Below, in pieces: positions 1 to 7,422 of a stretch of 64,000 bases of DNA (positions within the stretch are counted from its first letter, which is position 1; the number at the start of each line of letters is the position of its first letter). The stretch is from Chloroflexia bacterium SDU3-3 (lineage in GTDB: Bacteria > Chloroflexota > Chloroflexia > Chloroflexales > Roseiflexaceae). A program made the translations under genes and the position numbers. The stretch lies in contig WBOU01000002.1 of assembly GCA_009268125.1 (NCBI GenBank), positions 62,001 through 126,000 of the forward strand. Direction: 5' to 3'. Under the pieces are notes generated by a model. The model was not told the DNA's origin. It saw only the letters and a program-made list of their open reading frames with translations, and did not search any database.

Positions 1-664
1 GGCCAGCAGCGACATGCTGACCGACCTGATCACCAAAGACGAGAGCACGGGTGCGGCCACAGGGATGTGGGTCGTCATCGCCCTGCTGCTGGTGCCGCTC
101 TACGCCGTGGCCTACAACCTGTTCTCTGGCGGCGTGCTGAGCGTGTGGGCAGGCCAGCGCCGCTTCTGGGCGGGCTGCGGGCACTTCTTCCTCAGCTTCA
201 CCGCGCTGGGCATCATGCTGGTGGTGCTGGGGCTGCTGGTGATCGTGCTAGCGTCGGTAGTAGCGACGCTCGCGCCAAACGCTGCCATCCCCACCATGGT
301 CGCGGCGGGCATCCTGCTGCAGCTGCTGAACCTGGCGGGCGAGTACGCTCGCGCCCTCGCCGTGACCCTGGAGCGCCAAAACCCCTTCGTGCTGCTGGGA
401 AAGGGCGTCGCGTTCTGCGCCACCCACCCCGGCGCGCTGCTGCTGGGGCTGGCGGGCCTGGCCATCCAGCTGGGGCTGGTCGCCGCCCACCGCGCGCTTG
501 ATTCTGCGGCGAGCGGGGCGGCCTGGCTCATGCTGCTCGACCAGGCCGTGGTGCTGGTGTGGCTGTGGGCCAAGCTGCTGCGGCTGGCATGGGCCAGGGC
601 CTACGTCGCCAGCGCCCATCCGCCCGCCGAAGCCGCGCCGCTGCTCGCGGCCACCATTATCTAA
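1..664 (+). CDS. Integral membrane protein, 5' end outside the window
   Basis: The reading frame is open to the left edge of the window, so the gene probably starts upstream; the first ATG inside is at 14. The visible 216 residues contain about five hydrophobic segments (roughly residues 18-40, 58-84, 90-110, 140-160 and 170-192), so this is an inner-membrane protein. I recognise no catalytic motif. A 12-bp inverted repeat at 701-735 follows the stop and could end transcription. The GC-rich codon use matches the host genes. The product could be a DUF-type or transporter-like membrane protein; the function is unknown. Confidence 0.6.
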   Translation, partial: ASSDMLTDLITKDESTGAATGMWVVIALLLVPLYAVAYNLFSGGVLSVWAGQRRFWAGCGHFFLSFTALGIMLVVLGLLVIVLASVVATLAPNAAIPTMVAAGILLQLLNLAGEYARALAVTLERQNPFVLLGKGVAFCATHPGALLLGLAGLAIQLGLVAAHRALDSAASGAAWLMLLDQAVVLVWLWAKLLRLAWARAYVASAHPPAEAAPLLAATII

Positions 665-689
665 GAAAAACAGGCCTCCATGTGGGGCG

Positions 690-757
690 CGGGCGTTCCC
701 GCTACGGTGCGGATCATGGCCAGCCGCACCGTAGCAGCACCTTCGCCGGATGGGCGA
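690..757 (+). repeat. Dispersed repeat copy with hairpin (family B)
   Basis: This stretch shares the run CGGTGCGGATCATGGCCAGC and the run CTTCGCCGGATGGGCGAGGC with 41102-41177, in the same order and spacing. In this copy a perfect 12-bp inverted repeat (701-712 with 724-735) surrounds the shared core. In the other copy the pairing is lost, so the hairpin may be incidental or act as the terminator of the upstream membrane protein gene. Confidence 0.7.
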
Positions 758-778
758 GGCCGCATGCATCTCGCCCCC

Positions 779-1156
779 GACGCGACACAATCCCCTCCCG
801 ACATGTTACATCTCGCCCCCGACGTGACGCAATCCCCTCCCGACGTGACGCAATCCCCTCCCGACGTGTTACATTTCGCTTCCGACCTGCCGCAATCCTC
901 TTCCGGCGCGATGCAATCGCCTTCCGACGTGACGCAATCCCCTCCCGACGTGTTACATTTCGCTTCCGACGTGACGCAATCACCTTCCGACGTGTTACAT
1001 TTCGCTTCCGACGTGACGCAATCACCTTCCGACGTGTTACATTTCGCTTCCGACGTGACGCAATCACCTTCCGACGTGTTACATTTCGCTTCCGACGTGA
1101 TGCAATCCTCTTCCGACCTGCCGCAATCGCCTTCCAACGCGACACAATCCCCTTCC
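779..1156. repeat. 21-bp tandem repeat array, 18 units
   Basis: Eighteen consecutive 21-bp units lie here without indels. Two unit types alternate in the centre: one reads GACGTGACGCAATC then a CCTTCC tail, the other GACGTGTTACATTTCGC then TTCC, giving a 42-bp higher-order period. The outer units are more diverged (first and last begin GACGCG or AACGCG). Because 21 is a multiple of three and no unit contains a stop, several frames on both strands stay open; I regard those frames as by-products, not genes. The period equals two turns of B-DNA. Confidence 0.95.
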
Positions 1157-1169
1157 AACGCGACAACAA

Positions 1170-1356
1170 AACCCCACCCACCCGGCCCATGCGGCGAAGG
1201 TGCTGCTCAAGTCTTAATGGCCATATGCACCAACACCAGCCGCCGGGAGACAGCACGGGAACGCTCAAAATTGGGGGTTCCAAGGGGGCATCGCCCCATG
1301 GCGGGGTTGCTAGGGGCTGGCCCCTAGCCGCCGCCCGCGCAGGGCACACACCCACC
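1170..1356 (+). repeat. Dispersed GC-rich repeat, copy A1
   Basis: About 185 bp that recur, with roughly 85-90% identity by eye, at 6497-6690. Shared landmarks in order are CACCCGGCCCATGCGGCGAA, GATGGCCATATGCAC-like, TTGGGGGTTCCAAGGGGGCA, and the perfect inverted repeat GCTAGGGGCTGGCCCCTAGC, followed by GCCGCCCGCGCAGGGCA. It carries no gene that I can support. Confidence 0.85.
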
Positions 1357-1380
1357 AAACGCGATGAACCACCATCGTGA

Positions 1381-1548
1381 ATGAGCCACAGCAACGCCCG
1401 AATGAGCCACAGCAACGCCCGAATGAGCCACAGCAACGCCCGAATGAGCCACAGCAACGCCCGAATGAGCCACGGCAACGCCCGAATGAGCCACGGCAAC
1501 GCCCGAATGAGCCACAGCAACGCCCGAATGAGCCACAGCAACGCCCGA
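1381..1548. repeat. Second 21-bp tandem repeat array, 8 units
   Basis: Eight exact or near-exact 21-bp units begin ATGAGCCACAGCAACGCCCG; units five and six carry a single A-to-G change (CACGGC). The unit sequence is unrelated to the array at 779-1156 but has the same period. Each unit contains an ATG, so a spurious repetitive reading frame exists, with no ribosome-binding site before it. Confidence 0.95.
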
Positions 1549-1720
1549 CGAACCAACATCACCAATATAATCACAGGGCATCCACCTGACCGGGCAACGC
1601 TACAAGCATTGCCTACACTCGACCGGACGCGGCCCCCCAACGTGACATCGCGTGAGGCGCGCAGCCCCGCAGCCAGCCCGCCATAATCCGCCCAAAGCAG
1701 CACGCACCGCAGAGCGGCTA

Positions 1721-1729
1721 TGGTATCAT
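1721..1729 (+). promoter_or_regulatory. Extended -10 promoter element before hisS
   Basis: TGG-TATCAT fits an extended -10 element (TGnTATAAT with one mismatch) about 80 nt upstream of the hisS start. No good -35 is visible. Similar extended -10 elements precede ftsK (11762) and the membrane gene at 44712. Confidence 0.35.
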
Positions 1730-1807
1730 GAGGCCCTGAAGCAGCCGACGAAAGCGGCACTGGCCAGCGCCAGCGCACAGCCGTATCGACAAAGGTCACA
1801 GATCCCT

Positions 1808-3115
1808 ATGAGCAGCAAGCCACAGAACATCAAAGGCATGCGCGATCACCTGCCCAAGGCCATGATCCTGCGCCAACATATTGTCAACACCCTCGTCGAC
1901 GTGCTGGAGCGCCACGGCTTTGAGCCGATGCAGACCCCCATCCTTGAGTACGCCGAGACCCTGGAGGGCAAGATCGGCGACGAGGAGAAGCTGATCTACC
2001 GCTTCGACGACCACGGCGGGCGGCGGCTAGCCCTGCGCTACGACCAGACCGTCTCGCTGGCCCGCGTGGTGGCCCAGTACCCCAACGAGATCAACCTGCC
2101 CTTCCGGCGCTACGCCGTGGGCCAGTCCTACCGCGGCGAGCGCCCCGCGCGCGGGCGCTACCGCGAGTTCTGGCAGGTCGACCTCGACCTGGTCGGCTCG
2201 GCCTCTCCCATGGCCGACGCCGAGGTGATCGCCGTGCTCACCGAGGCGCTCAGCGCCCTGGGCTTCCAGCACTTCCGCACCCTGATCAACCACCGCGACC
2301 TGCTGGTGGGCGTGGCCCGCGCCGCCGGGCTGGATGCCGACGCGGCAGCGGGCGTGTACCGCACCGTCGACAAGCTAGACAAGATCGGGCCGGGTGGCGT
2401 GCGCGACGAGCTGGTGAAGCAGGGCGTGTCGGTCGAGTCCGCCGACAAGATCTTGGAGGCCGTGCAGATCGAGGGCGCGCCCGAGGACGTGCTGGGCGCG
2501 CTGGCCGAGCGGCTGGCGGGCGACGCCGAGGCCATGGCCGCCATCGCAAACCTGCGCCAGATCGCCAGCTACCTCGACGCCATGGGCATCTCGCGCGACC
2601 ACTATGTGATCGCCCCGCGCCTGGCCCGCGCCTTCTCCTACTACACCGGCGCGGTCTTCGAGGCCGTGGTCGACAGCCCGCCCATGGGCTCGCTGCTGGG
2701 CGGCGGGCGCTACGACAAGCTGATCGGCCAGTTCGCGGGCCGCCCGCTGCCCACCGTGGGCATGGCCTTCGGGCTTGAGCGCCTGCACGACGTGATGGAG
2801 GAGCTGGGCATGGGGCCTGCGGGCACCACCACCCAGGCCTTCGTCACCATCTTCAGCCCCGAGCTGGCCGCCGCATCGCTGGCGGTGGCGGGCGAGCTGC
2901 GCGCCGCAGGCGTCAACTGCGAGATCGCGCTCGACCCCGGCGAGAAGCTGGGCAAGCAGTTCAAGCACGCCGACAAGCGCGGCATCCCGCTGGCCGTGGT
3001 GATCGGGCCGGATGAGCAGGCCAATGGCGCGGTGCTCATCCGCGACATGCGCACCGGCGAGCAGCGCAGCGTGCGGCGCGAGGATGTGGCGGCGGAGCTG
3101 AGCAAGAGCGAGTAA
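1808..3115 (+). CDS. hisS: Histidine--tRNA ligase
   Basis: Class II aminoacyl-tRNA synthetase that charges tRNA-His with histidine. The 435-residue protein opens with the family start GMRDHLP. Motif 2 is seen as YRGERPARGRYREFWQVDLD, and the histidine-specific SLLGGGRYDKLIGQF block with motif 3 (GMAFGLERL) follows. The C-terminal 100 residues form the anticodon-binding domain (ELRAAGVNCEIALDPGEKLGKQFK). Length is normal for HisRS (about 420-440). I chose ATG 1808 because it begins the conserved N-terminus; an in-frame ATG at 1652 would add an unrelated basic tail. The next gene starts 19 nt downstream on the same strand. Confidence 0.97.
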   Translation: MSSKPQNIKGMRDHLPKAMILRQHIVNTLVDVLERHGFEPMQTPILEYAETLEGKIGDEEKLIYRFDDHGGRRLALRYDQTVSLARVVAQYPNEINLPFRRYAVGQSYRGERPARGRYREFWQVDLDLVGSASPMADAEVIAVLTEALSALGFQHFRTLINHRDLLVGVARAAGLDADAAAGVYRTVDKLDKIGPGGVRDELVKQGVSVESADKILEAVQIEGAPEDVLGALAERLAGDAEAMAAIANLRQIASYLDAMGISRDHYVIAPRLARAFSYYTGAVFEAVVDSPPMGSLLGGGRYDKLIGQFAGRPLPTVGMAFGLERLHDVMEELGMGPAGTTTQAFVTIFSPELAAASLAVAGELRAAGVNCEIALDPGEKLGKQFKHADKRGIPLAVVIGPDEQANGAVLIRDMRTGEQRSVRREDVAAELSKSE

Positions 3116-3134
3116 CGAAGAATCGAGGACCACG

Positions 3135-3773
3135 ATGGCTGATCAGATTCTTGAGCAGAGCCTCCAGCAGTTTCTTGGCACCCTGGCCAGCGGTGCGCCC
3201 ACCCCGGGCGGCGGCAGCGTGGCTGCCGTTACCGGCGCGATGGCGGCGGGCCTGCTGACCATGGTGTGCGACCTGACGATCGGGAAGAAGACCTACGCCG
3301 AGTTCGAGGACGAGGCCAGGGGCCTGCGCGAGCGGGCCGAGGCCAGCCGCGCCGCGCTCCAGCAGCTGGCGCAGGACGATATCGAGATCTTCGGGCACCT
3401 CGCCGCCGCCTACAAGCTGCCCAAGGCCACCGAGGCCGACGCCGCCAGCCGCCGCGCGGCCATCCAGACCGTCACCAAGCAGGCCGCCGAGGTGCCGCTG
3501 CGCATCGCCCGCGCGGTGGCCGACCTGGTGCCGCTGTGCGCGCCCCTGGCCCGGCGCGGCTCGCGGCTGGCCGTCAGCGACGTGGGCGTGGCCGCCCACC
3601 TGATCAAGGCGGCACTGCCCTCGGCCCTGCTGAACGTCGACATCAACCTGGCCGCGCTCGAAGACCAGCGGTTCGTGCGCGAGACCCGCGCCGTGATCGA
3701 GGACATCACCGTGGGCATCGACGACGAGCTTGATGGCGTCCTCGCCATCGTCGGCGAGCGCATCCAGCAGTAG
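3135..3773 (+). CDS. Cyclodeaminase/cyclohydrolase family protein (FtcD C-terminal / FchA type)
   Basis: A 212-residue helical protein with the family signature PTPGGGSVAAVTGAMAAGLL at residues 18-37, followed by the conserved long helices (YAEFEDEARGLRERAE). Members act on folate one-carbon units: formiminotetrahydrofolate cyclodeaminase or methenyltetrahydrofolate cyclohydrolase. As it stands alone rather than fused to a formiminotransferase, cyclohydrolase (FchA-like) activity is the more likely role, but this is inference. It follows hisS with a 19-nt gap and has a GAGG ribosome-binding site, so the two are probably co-transcribed. Confidence 0.85.
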   Translation: MADQILEQSLQQFLGTLASGAPTPGGGSVAAVTGAMAAGLLTMVCDLTIGKKTYAEFEDEARGLRERAEASRAALQQLAQDDIEIFGHLAAAYKLPKATEADAASRRAAIQTVTKQAAEVPLRIARAVADLVPLCAPLARRGSRLAVSDVGVAAHLIKAALPSALLNVDINLAALEDQRFVRETRAVIEDITVGIDDELDGVLAIVGERIQQ

Positions 3774-3928
3774 CGCGCAGGCCACGCCGCCGCCCGCCCA
3801 TGGCGCGGCGGCGTGGTCGCACCTACGGCGCAGCATACTACTTCTCCACAAAAACAGTACGCTATCCAGAATTTGTGGATAGTTTCCCCCCCGCTTTTTT
3901 GCCCATACAGACGAGGAATCGACAATTC

Positions 3929-6409
3929 ATGCAACACCAACAGCTCACTGGCGGCTGGCAGCTCAAGCAGCGCACCGCCCAGGAGATCGAGCAGGATCTG
4001 GCCGCCGACGGATGGATCGAGGCCACCGCGCCAGGCTCGGTGCAGGAGGCGCTGCTGCGTGCGGGCCGCATCCCCGACCCGTTTATCGGCACGAATGAGA
4101 CCGAGGTCCAGTGGATCGGCGAGCAAGATTGGATCTACCGCTGCAGTTTTAGCGTGGGCGGCGACATGCTGGCGCAGCCCAGGGTGGACCTGTGCCTCGA
4201 CGGCCTAGATACCTTCGCCACCGTCTGGCTGAACGGCGAACAGATCCTCTCCAGCGACAACATGTTTCTGCCCCAGCGCGTGGAGTGCACCGGCAAGCTG
4301 CGCGAGGGCGAGAACGAGCTGCGCATCCTGTTCCTCTCGCCGCTGCGTGTGGGCCGCGAGCGCGAGGCCGCCGATGGCACCAAGGGCATCTCGTGGAACG
4401 GCGAGACCAGCCGCCTGTTCGTGCGCAAGGCCCAGTACCACTACGGCTGGGACTGGGGCCCGCAGATCATGGCCGTGGGACCGTGGAAGGCCGTGCGGCT
4501 GGAGGCCTACGCCGCCCGCCTGGCCGACATCCACTGCCCCGCCGCCCTGTCCGAGGATCTGGCCAGCGCCACGCTGCCGGTGCGCGTGCAGGTGCAGCAG
4601 GCGGGCGAGGCCGCGCTGGATGTGCGGCTGGCGCTGCTGGCCCCCGACGGCGCGACGCTGGACGAGGCCGTGGTGCCCGTGGCTGATGGCGCGGCCCAGC
4701 ACACCTTCCACGTCGACACGCCGCAGCTGTGGTGGCCCCATAGCTATGGCGCGCAGCCGCGCTACCGCCTGGTGGCCACGCTGCTGCCCCAGGGCGGCGG
4801 CGAGCCGCTGGACGCGCGCGAGCTGGCGCTGGGACTGCGCCGTGTGCAGCTGGCGCAGGAGCCGGTGGCGGGCGAGAATCAGCTCACCAGCTTCTACTTC
4901 GCCGTCAACAACACCCCGATCTTCGCGGGCGGGGCCGACTGGATCCCCGACGACATCCCCAGCACCCGCGTGACCGCCGAGCGCTACCGCGCCCAGGTGC
5001 GCCGCATGGTGCAGGCCAACATGGCCATGGTGCGCGTGTGGGGCGGCGGCATCTACGAGGATGACGCCTTCTACGAGGCCTGCGACGAGCAGGGCCTGCT
5101 GGTCTGGCAGGATTTCATGTTCGCCTGCGGCCTCTACCCCGCCCCCGAGTGGCTGCTGCAGAGCGTGCGCGCCGAGGCCGAGGCCCAGGTGCGCCGCCTG
5201 CGCCACCACGCCAGCATCGTGCTGTGGTGCGGCAACAACGAGGACTACAGCGTGGCCAACCGGCTGTTCAAGAAGGGCACCGCGCCCGAGGACAACCCCG
5301 AGTTCCCGGCCCGCCGCATCTACGAGCAGGTGCTGCCCGAGGTCTGCGCCGCGCTGGATGGCACCGTGCCCTACTGGCCGGGCAGCCCCTACAACCCCAC
5401 CCCCGCCGATGACCACACCCAGGGCGACCTGCACGTGTGGGCGGTGTGGCACGGCGACAAGCAGCCCTACCAGCGCTACCCCGAGCTGGAGGCCCGCTTC
5501 ATCAGCGAGTTCGGCCTGGCGGCCTTCCCCGCGCCCGCCACGGTGGCCGCCTTCGCCCCTGGCGAAAGCTCGCCCGACAGCCCGATCATCCAGCACCACC
5601 AGAAGGGCGGCCAGGGCCAGGAGCGCATCGTCCACTACCTGGCCCAGAACACCGGCGTGCCCAGCGACCTCGACGCCTTCATCTACGCGTCGCAGCTGGT
5701 GCAGGCCGAGGCGCTCACCTGGGCCTTCGCGCACTGGCGGCGGCGCTGGGGCGCGGATGGCCGCCGCGCGGTGGGCGGCACGCTGGTCTGGCAGTTCAAC
5801 GACTGCTGGCCGACCATGAGCTGGGCGCTGATCGACTATAGCCTGCGGGCCAAGGCCGCGCTGCACAGCACGCGCCGCGCCCTCGCCCCGCTCAGCGTGG
5901 GCATCCACCGCGCGGGCAGCCACGCCGAGACATGGGTGGCCAGCGGGCGGCTAGAGCCGGTGCAGGCCACCGTCGAGCTGACGATCTGGGGTCTGGATGG
6001 CGAGCATATGGGCAGCATGCGCCGCCAGATCACCGTGGGCGCAAACCAGGTGGCCGAGCTGGGCAGCTGGCCCAACACCCTGCGCGACGATCAGGTGCTG
6101 GCCGCACGCCTGCTGGTGGATGGGCAGGTGGTGGCCCGCTTCGCCGCCTGGCCCGACCCGCTGAAGGATGCACCGCTGGCCGACCCACAGCTCACCCTGC
6201 GCGCCGAGGGCGAATCTGTGACCGTCTCGGCCACGCGCCCCGCCAAGGGCGTCTGGCTCAGCGCCAGCCCCGACCAGGAGTGGTCGGACAACTCGCTGGA
6301 TGTGATGCCCCGCGACCCGCAGACCGTGCAGGCCCCCGGCCTGGGCGGCGGCGAGGTGCAAGCTACCTCGCTCTACGATCTGCTCCAGCGCACCACCGCG
6401 CAGCAGTAG
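3929..6409 (+). CDS. Beta-mannosidase, glycoside hydrolase family 2
   Basis: Cytoplasmic-type exo-hydrolase (no signal peptide seen) expected to remove terminal beta-mannose from manno-oligosaccharides. The 826-residue protein has the GH2 order: jelly-roll sugar-binding domain (1-190), immunoglobulin-like domain (about 195-300), then the TIM barrel. Landmarks are WDWGPQIMA, VWGGGIYEDDAFYEACDE, WCGNNEDY (the Glu of NNE is the expected acid/base) and FISEFGLAAFPAP (the Glu is the expected nucleophile). The start at 3929 follows a GAGG site and gives the usual N-terminus (LTGGWQLKQR). A strong hairpin at 6419-6456 ends the transcription unit. Beta-mannosidase is preferred over beta-galactosidase from the WGGGIYE/NNED pattern. 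Confidence 0.92.
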   Translation: MQHQQLTGGWQLKQRTAQEIEQDLAADGWIEATAPGSVQEALLRAGRIPDPFIGTNETEVQWIGEQDWIYRCSFSVGGDMLAQPRVDLCLDGLDTFATVWLNGEQILSSDNMFLPQRVECTGKLREGENELRILFLSPLRVGREREAADGTKGISWNGETSRLFVRKAQYHYGWDWGPQIMAVGPWKAVRLEAYAARLADIHCPAALSEDLASATLPVRVQVQQAGEAALDVRLALLAPDGATLDEAVVPVADGAAQHTFHVDTPQLWWPHSYGAQPRYRLVATLLPQGGGEPLDARELALGLRRVQLAQEPVAGENQLTSFYFAVNNTPIFAGGADWIPDDIPSTRVTAERYRAQVRRMVQANMAMVRVWGGGIYEDDAFYEACDEQGLLVWQDFMFACGLYPAPEWLLQSVRAEAEAQVRRLRHHASIVLWCGNNEDYSVANRLFKKGTAPEDNPEFPARRIYEQVLPEVCAALDGTVPYWPGSPYNPTPADDHTQGDLHVWAVWHGDKQPYQRYPELEARFISEFGLAAFPAPATVAAFAPGESSPDSPIIQHHQKGGQGQERIVHYLAQNTGVPSDLDAFIYASQLVQAEALTWAFAHWRRRWGADGRRAVGGTLVWQFNDCWPTMSWALIDYSLRAKAALHSTRRALAPLSVGIHRAGSHAETWVASGRLEPVQATVELTIWGLDGEHMGSMRRQITVGANQVAELGSWPNTLRDDQVLAARLLVDGQVVARFAAWPDPLKDAPLADPQLTLRAEGESVTVSATRPAKGVWLSASPDQEWSDNSLDVMPRDPQTVQAPGLGGGEVQATSLYDLLQRTTAQQ

Positions 6410-6418
6410 CGCCAAAAC

Positions 6419-6456
6419 AAAAGCGGGCAGGGCCAGATCTGGCCCTGCCCGCTTTT
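6419..6456 (+). terminator. Intrinsic terminator after beta-mannosidase
   Basis: A perfect 38-bp palindrome (AAAAGCGGGCAGGGCCAGA and its complement) ends in TTTTGTTT. It starts 10 bp after the beta-mannosidase stop codon. Confidence 0.9.
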
Positions 6457-6496
6457 GTTTATCTTTATTTCGGGGAAGGGCCTGTGCAGCACAGCG

Positions 6497-6690
6497 GCCC
6501 CACCCTACCCACCCGGCCCATGCGGCGAAGGCGCTGCTAAGGTCTTGATGGCCATATGCACAAACACCAGCGGCCAGGGAAAAGCATAGGAACGCCTCAA
6601 ATTGGGGGTTCCAAGGGGGCATCGCCCCATGGCGGGGTTGCTAGGGGCTGGCCCCTAGCCGCCGCCCGCGCAGGGCATCCACCCACCAAG
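6497..6690 (+). repeat. Dispersed GC-rich repeat, copy A2
   Basis: Nearly full-length second copy of the element at 1170-1356, including the palindrome GCTAGGGGCTGGCCCCTAGC and the tail GCCGCCCGCGCAGGGCATCC. It extends on the right into ACCCACCAAGCAACCACC, which recurs in the next copies. Confidence 0.85.
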
Positions 6691-6739
6691 CAACCACCAC
6701 CGCCAGCGCTCATGGAAAAAGCCCAACGCCGATGGAAAA

Positions 6740-7103
6740 AGTGACCTCATGGGAGGGCAATGCCCCATAGCGTGGTTCCTAAGGGCTGGACCCGAACCGC
6801 CGCCCGCGCAGGGCATCCACCCACCAAGCAACCACCGCCGCCAGCGCTTATGGGAAAATAAGACCAAAGTTGACGTGAAACGTCACACCATGGGAGGGCG
6901 TCGCCCATGGCGGGGTTGCTAGGGGCAGGCTCCCAGGCGCCACCCGCGCAGGGCATCCACCCACCAAGCAACCACCGCCGCCAGCGCTCATGGGAAAAAG
7001 CCCAGCGCCGATGGAAAAAGTGACCTCATGGGAGGGCGATGCCCCCTCGCAGGGTTCCTAGGGGCTGGCCCCTAGCCGCCGCCCGCGCAGGGCACGCACA
7101 CCG
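6740..7103 (+). repeat. Cluster of three partial dispersed repeats (A3, A4, A5)
   Basis: Three consecutive shorter copies lie at about 6740-6845, 6885-7000 and 7018-7103. Each runs from a CATGGGAGGGC-type box, through a GGTTCCTAGGGGCTGGCCC-like core, to CGCGCAGGGCATCCACCCAC. They are separated by the spacer CCAGCGCTCATGG followed by A-rich sequence. Together with copy A2 they fill the 800 bp between the beta-mannosidase terminator and the next gene; I see no credible gene in that stretch. Confidence 0.8.
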
Positions 7104-7269
7104 AACACGCGGAACCATCATCATCAAAGCCGTAGCCGGTCGGGCCGATCGGGCACGCTCCAAGCACTGCCTACGATCGACCTGGCGCATCCCAATGCGA
7201 AACAATGCATGGCACGCCCCTTGCCTAGTATTCCGCAGAACGTGCAGGAGACCGGCAAAGGAGAAAGCC

Positions 7270-7422
7270 ATGAACCACCTCCCCTACCGCGCCCGCGCCA
7301 AACGGCTGATCGCCCTCGGCGTCTGCTTCGTCGCCATCGCGCTGGGGCACAGCGTGGGCGGCGTGGCCACGGCGCAGAGCGCCCCCGCCGCCCCGGCCAT
7401 CGCCGCCCCAGCCGGGCGCTAG
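7270..7422 (+). CDS. Small putative exported protein, 50 aa
   Basis: A short frame (MNHLPYRARAKRLIALGVCF...) is preceded by AAAGGAGAAAGCC, a well-placed ribosome-binding site. Residues 8-36 look like a signal peptide: basic start, hydrophobic core IALGVCFVAIAL, then a small-residue region ending TAQS, where cleavage could occur. Only a 14-residue Ala/Pro tail would remain, so it could also be the remnant of a larger gene. Its stop overlaps by 3 bp the convergent stop of the ABC-F gene. No known family recognised. Confidence 0.45.
   Translation: MNHLPYRARAKRLIALGVCFVAIALGHSVGGVATAQSAPAAPAIAAPAGR

Noticed and set aside
661-1158. Minus-strand frame with a regularly spaced Cys heptad (GDCVTS/AKCNTS repeats) over the first tandem array, and parallel frames on the plus strand
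   Set aside because: A stop-free 21-bp unit keeps several frames open at once. No ribosome-binding site, no non-repetitive domain, and no preference for one frame.
779-1548. CRISPR array
   Set aside because: Units are contiguous with no unique spacers; period is only 21 bp and no cas genes occur in the window.
1377-1686. Plus-strand repetitive frames MSHSNAR / NEPQQRP over the second array
   Set aside because: Produced by the 8 tandem units; nothing conserved lies before or after and the start has no ribosome-binding site.
4205-5923. Long minus-strand frame opposite the beta-mannosidase gene
   Set aside because: Antisense shadow in GC-rich DNA; no family resemblance and full overlap with a convincing gene.
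6871-6887. Possible parS site (TGACGTGAAACGTCAC)
   Set aside because: It lies in the dispersed-repeat cluster, matches parS at too few positions, and is better explained as an incidental palindrome.
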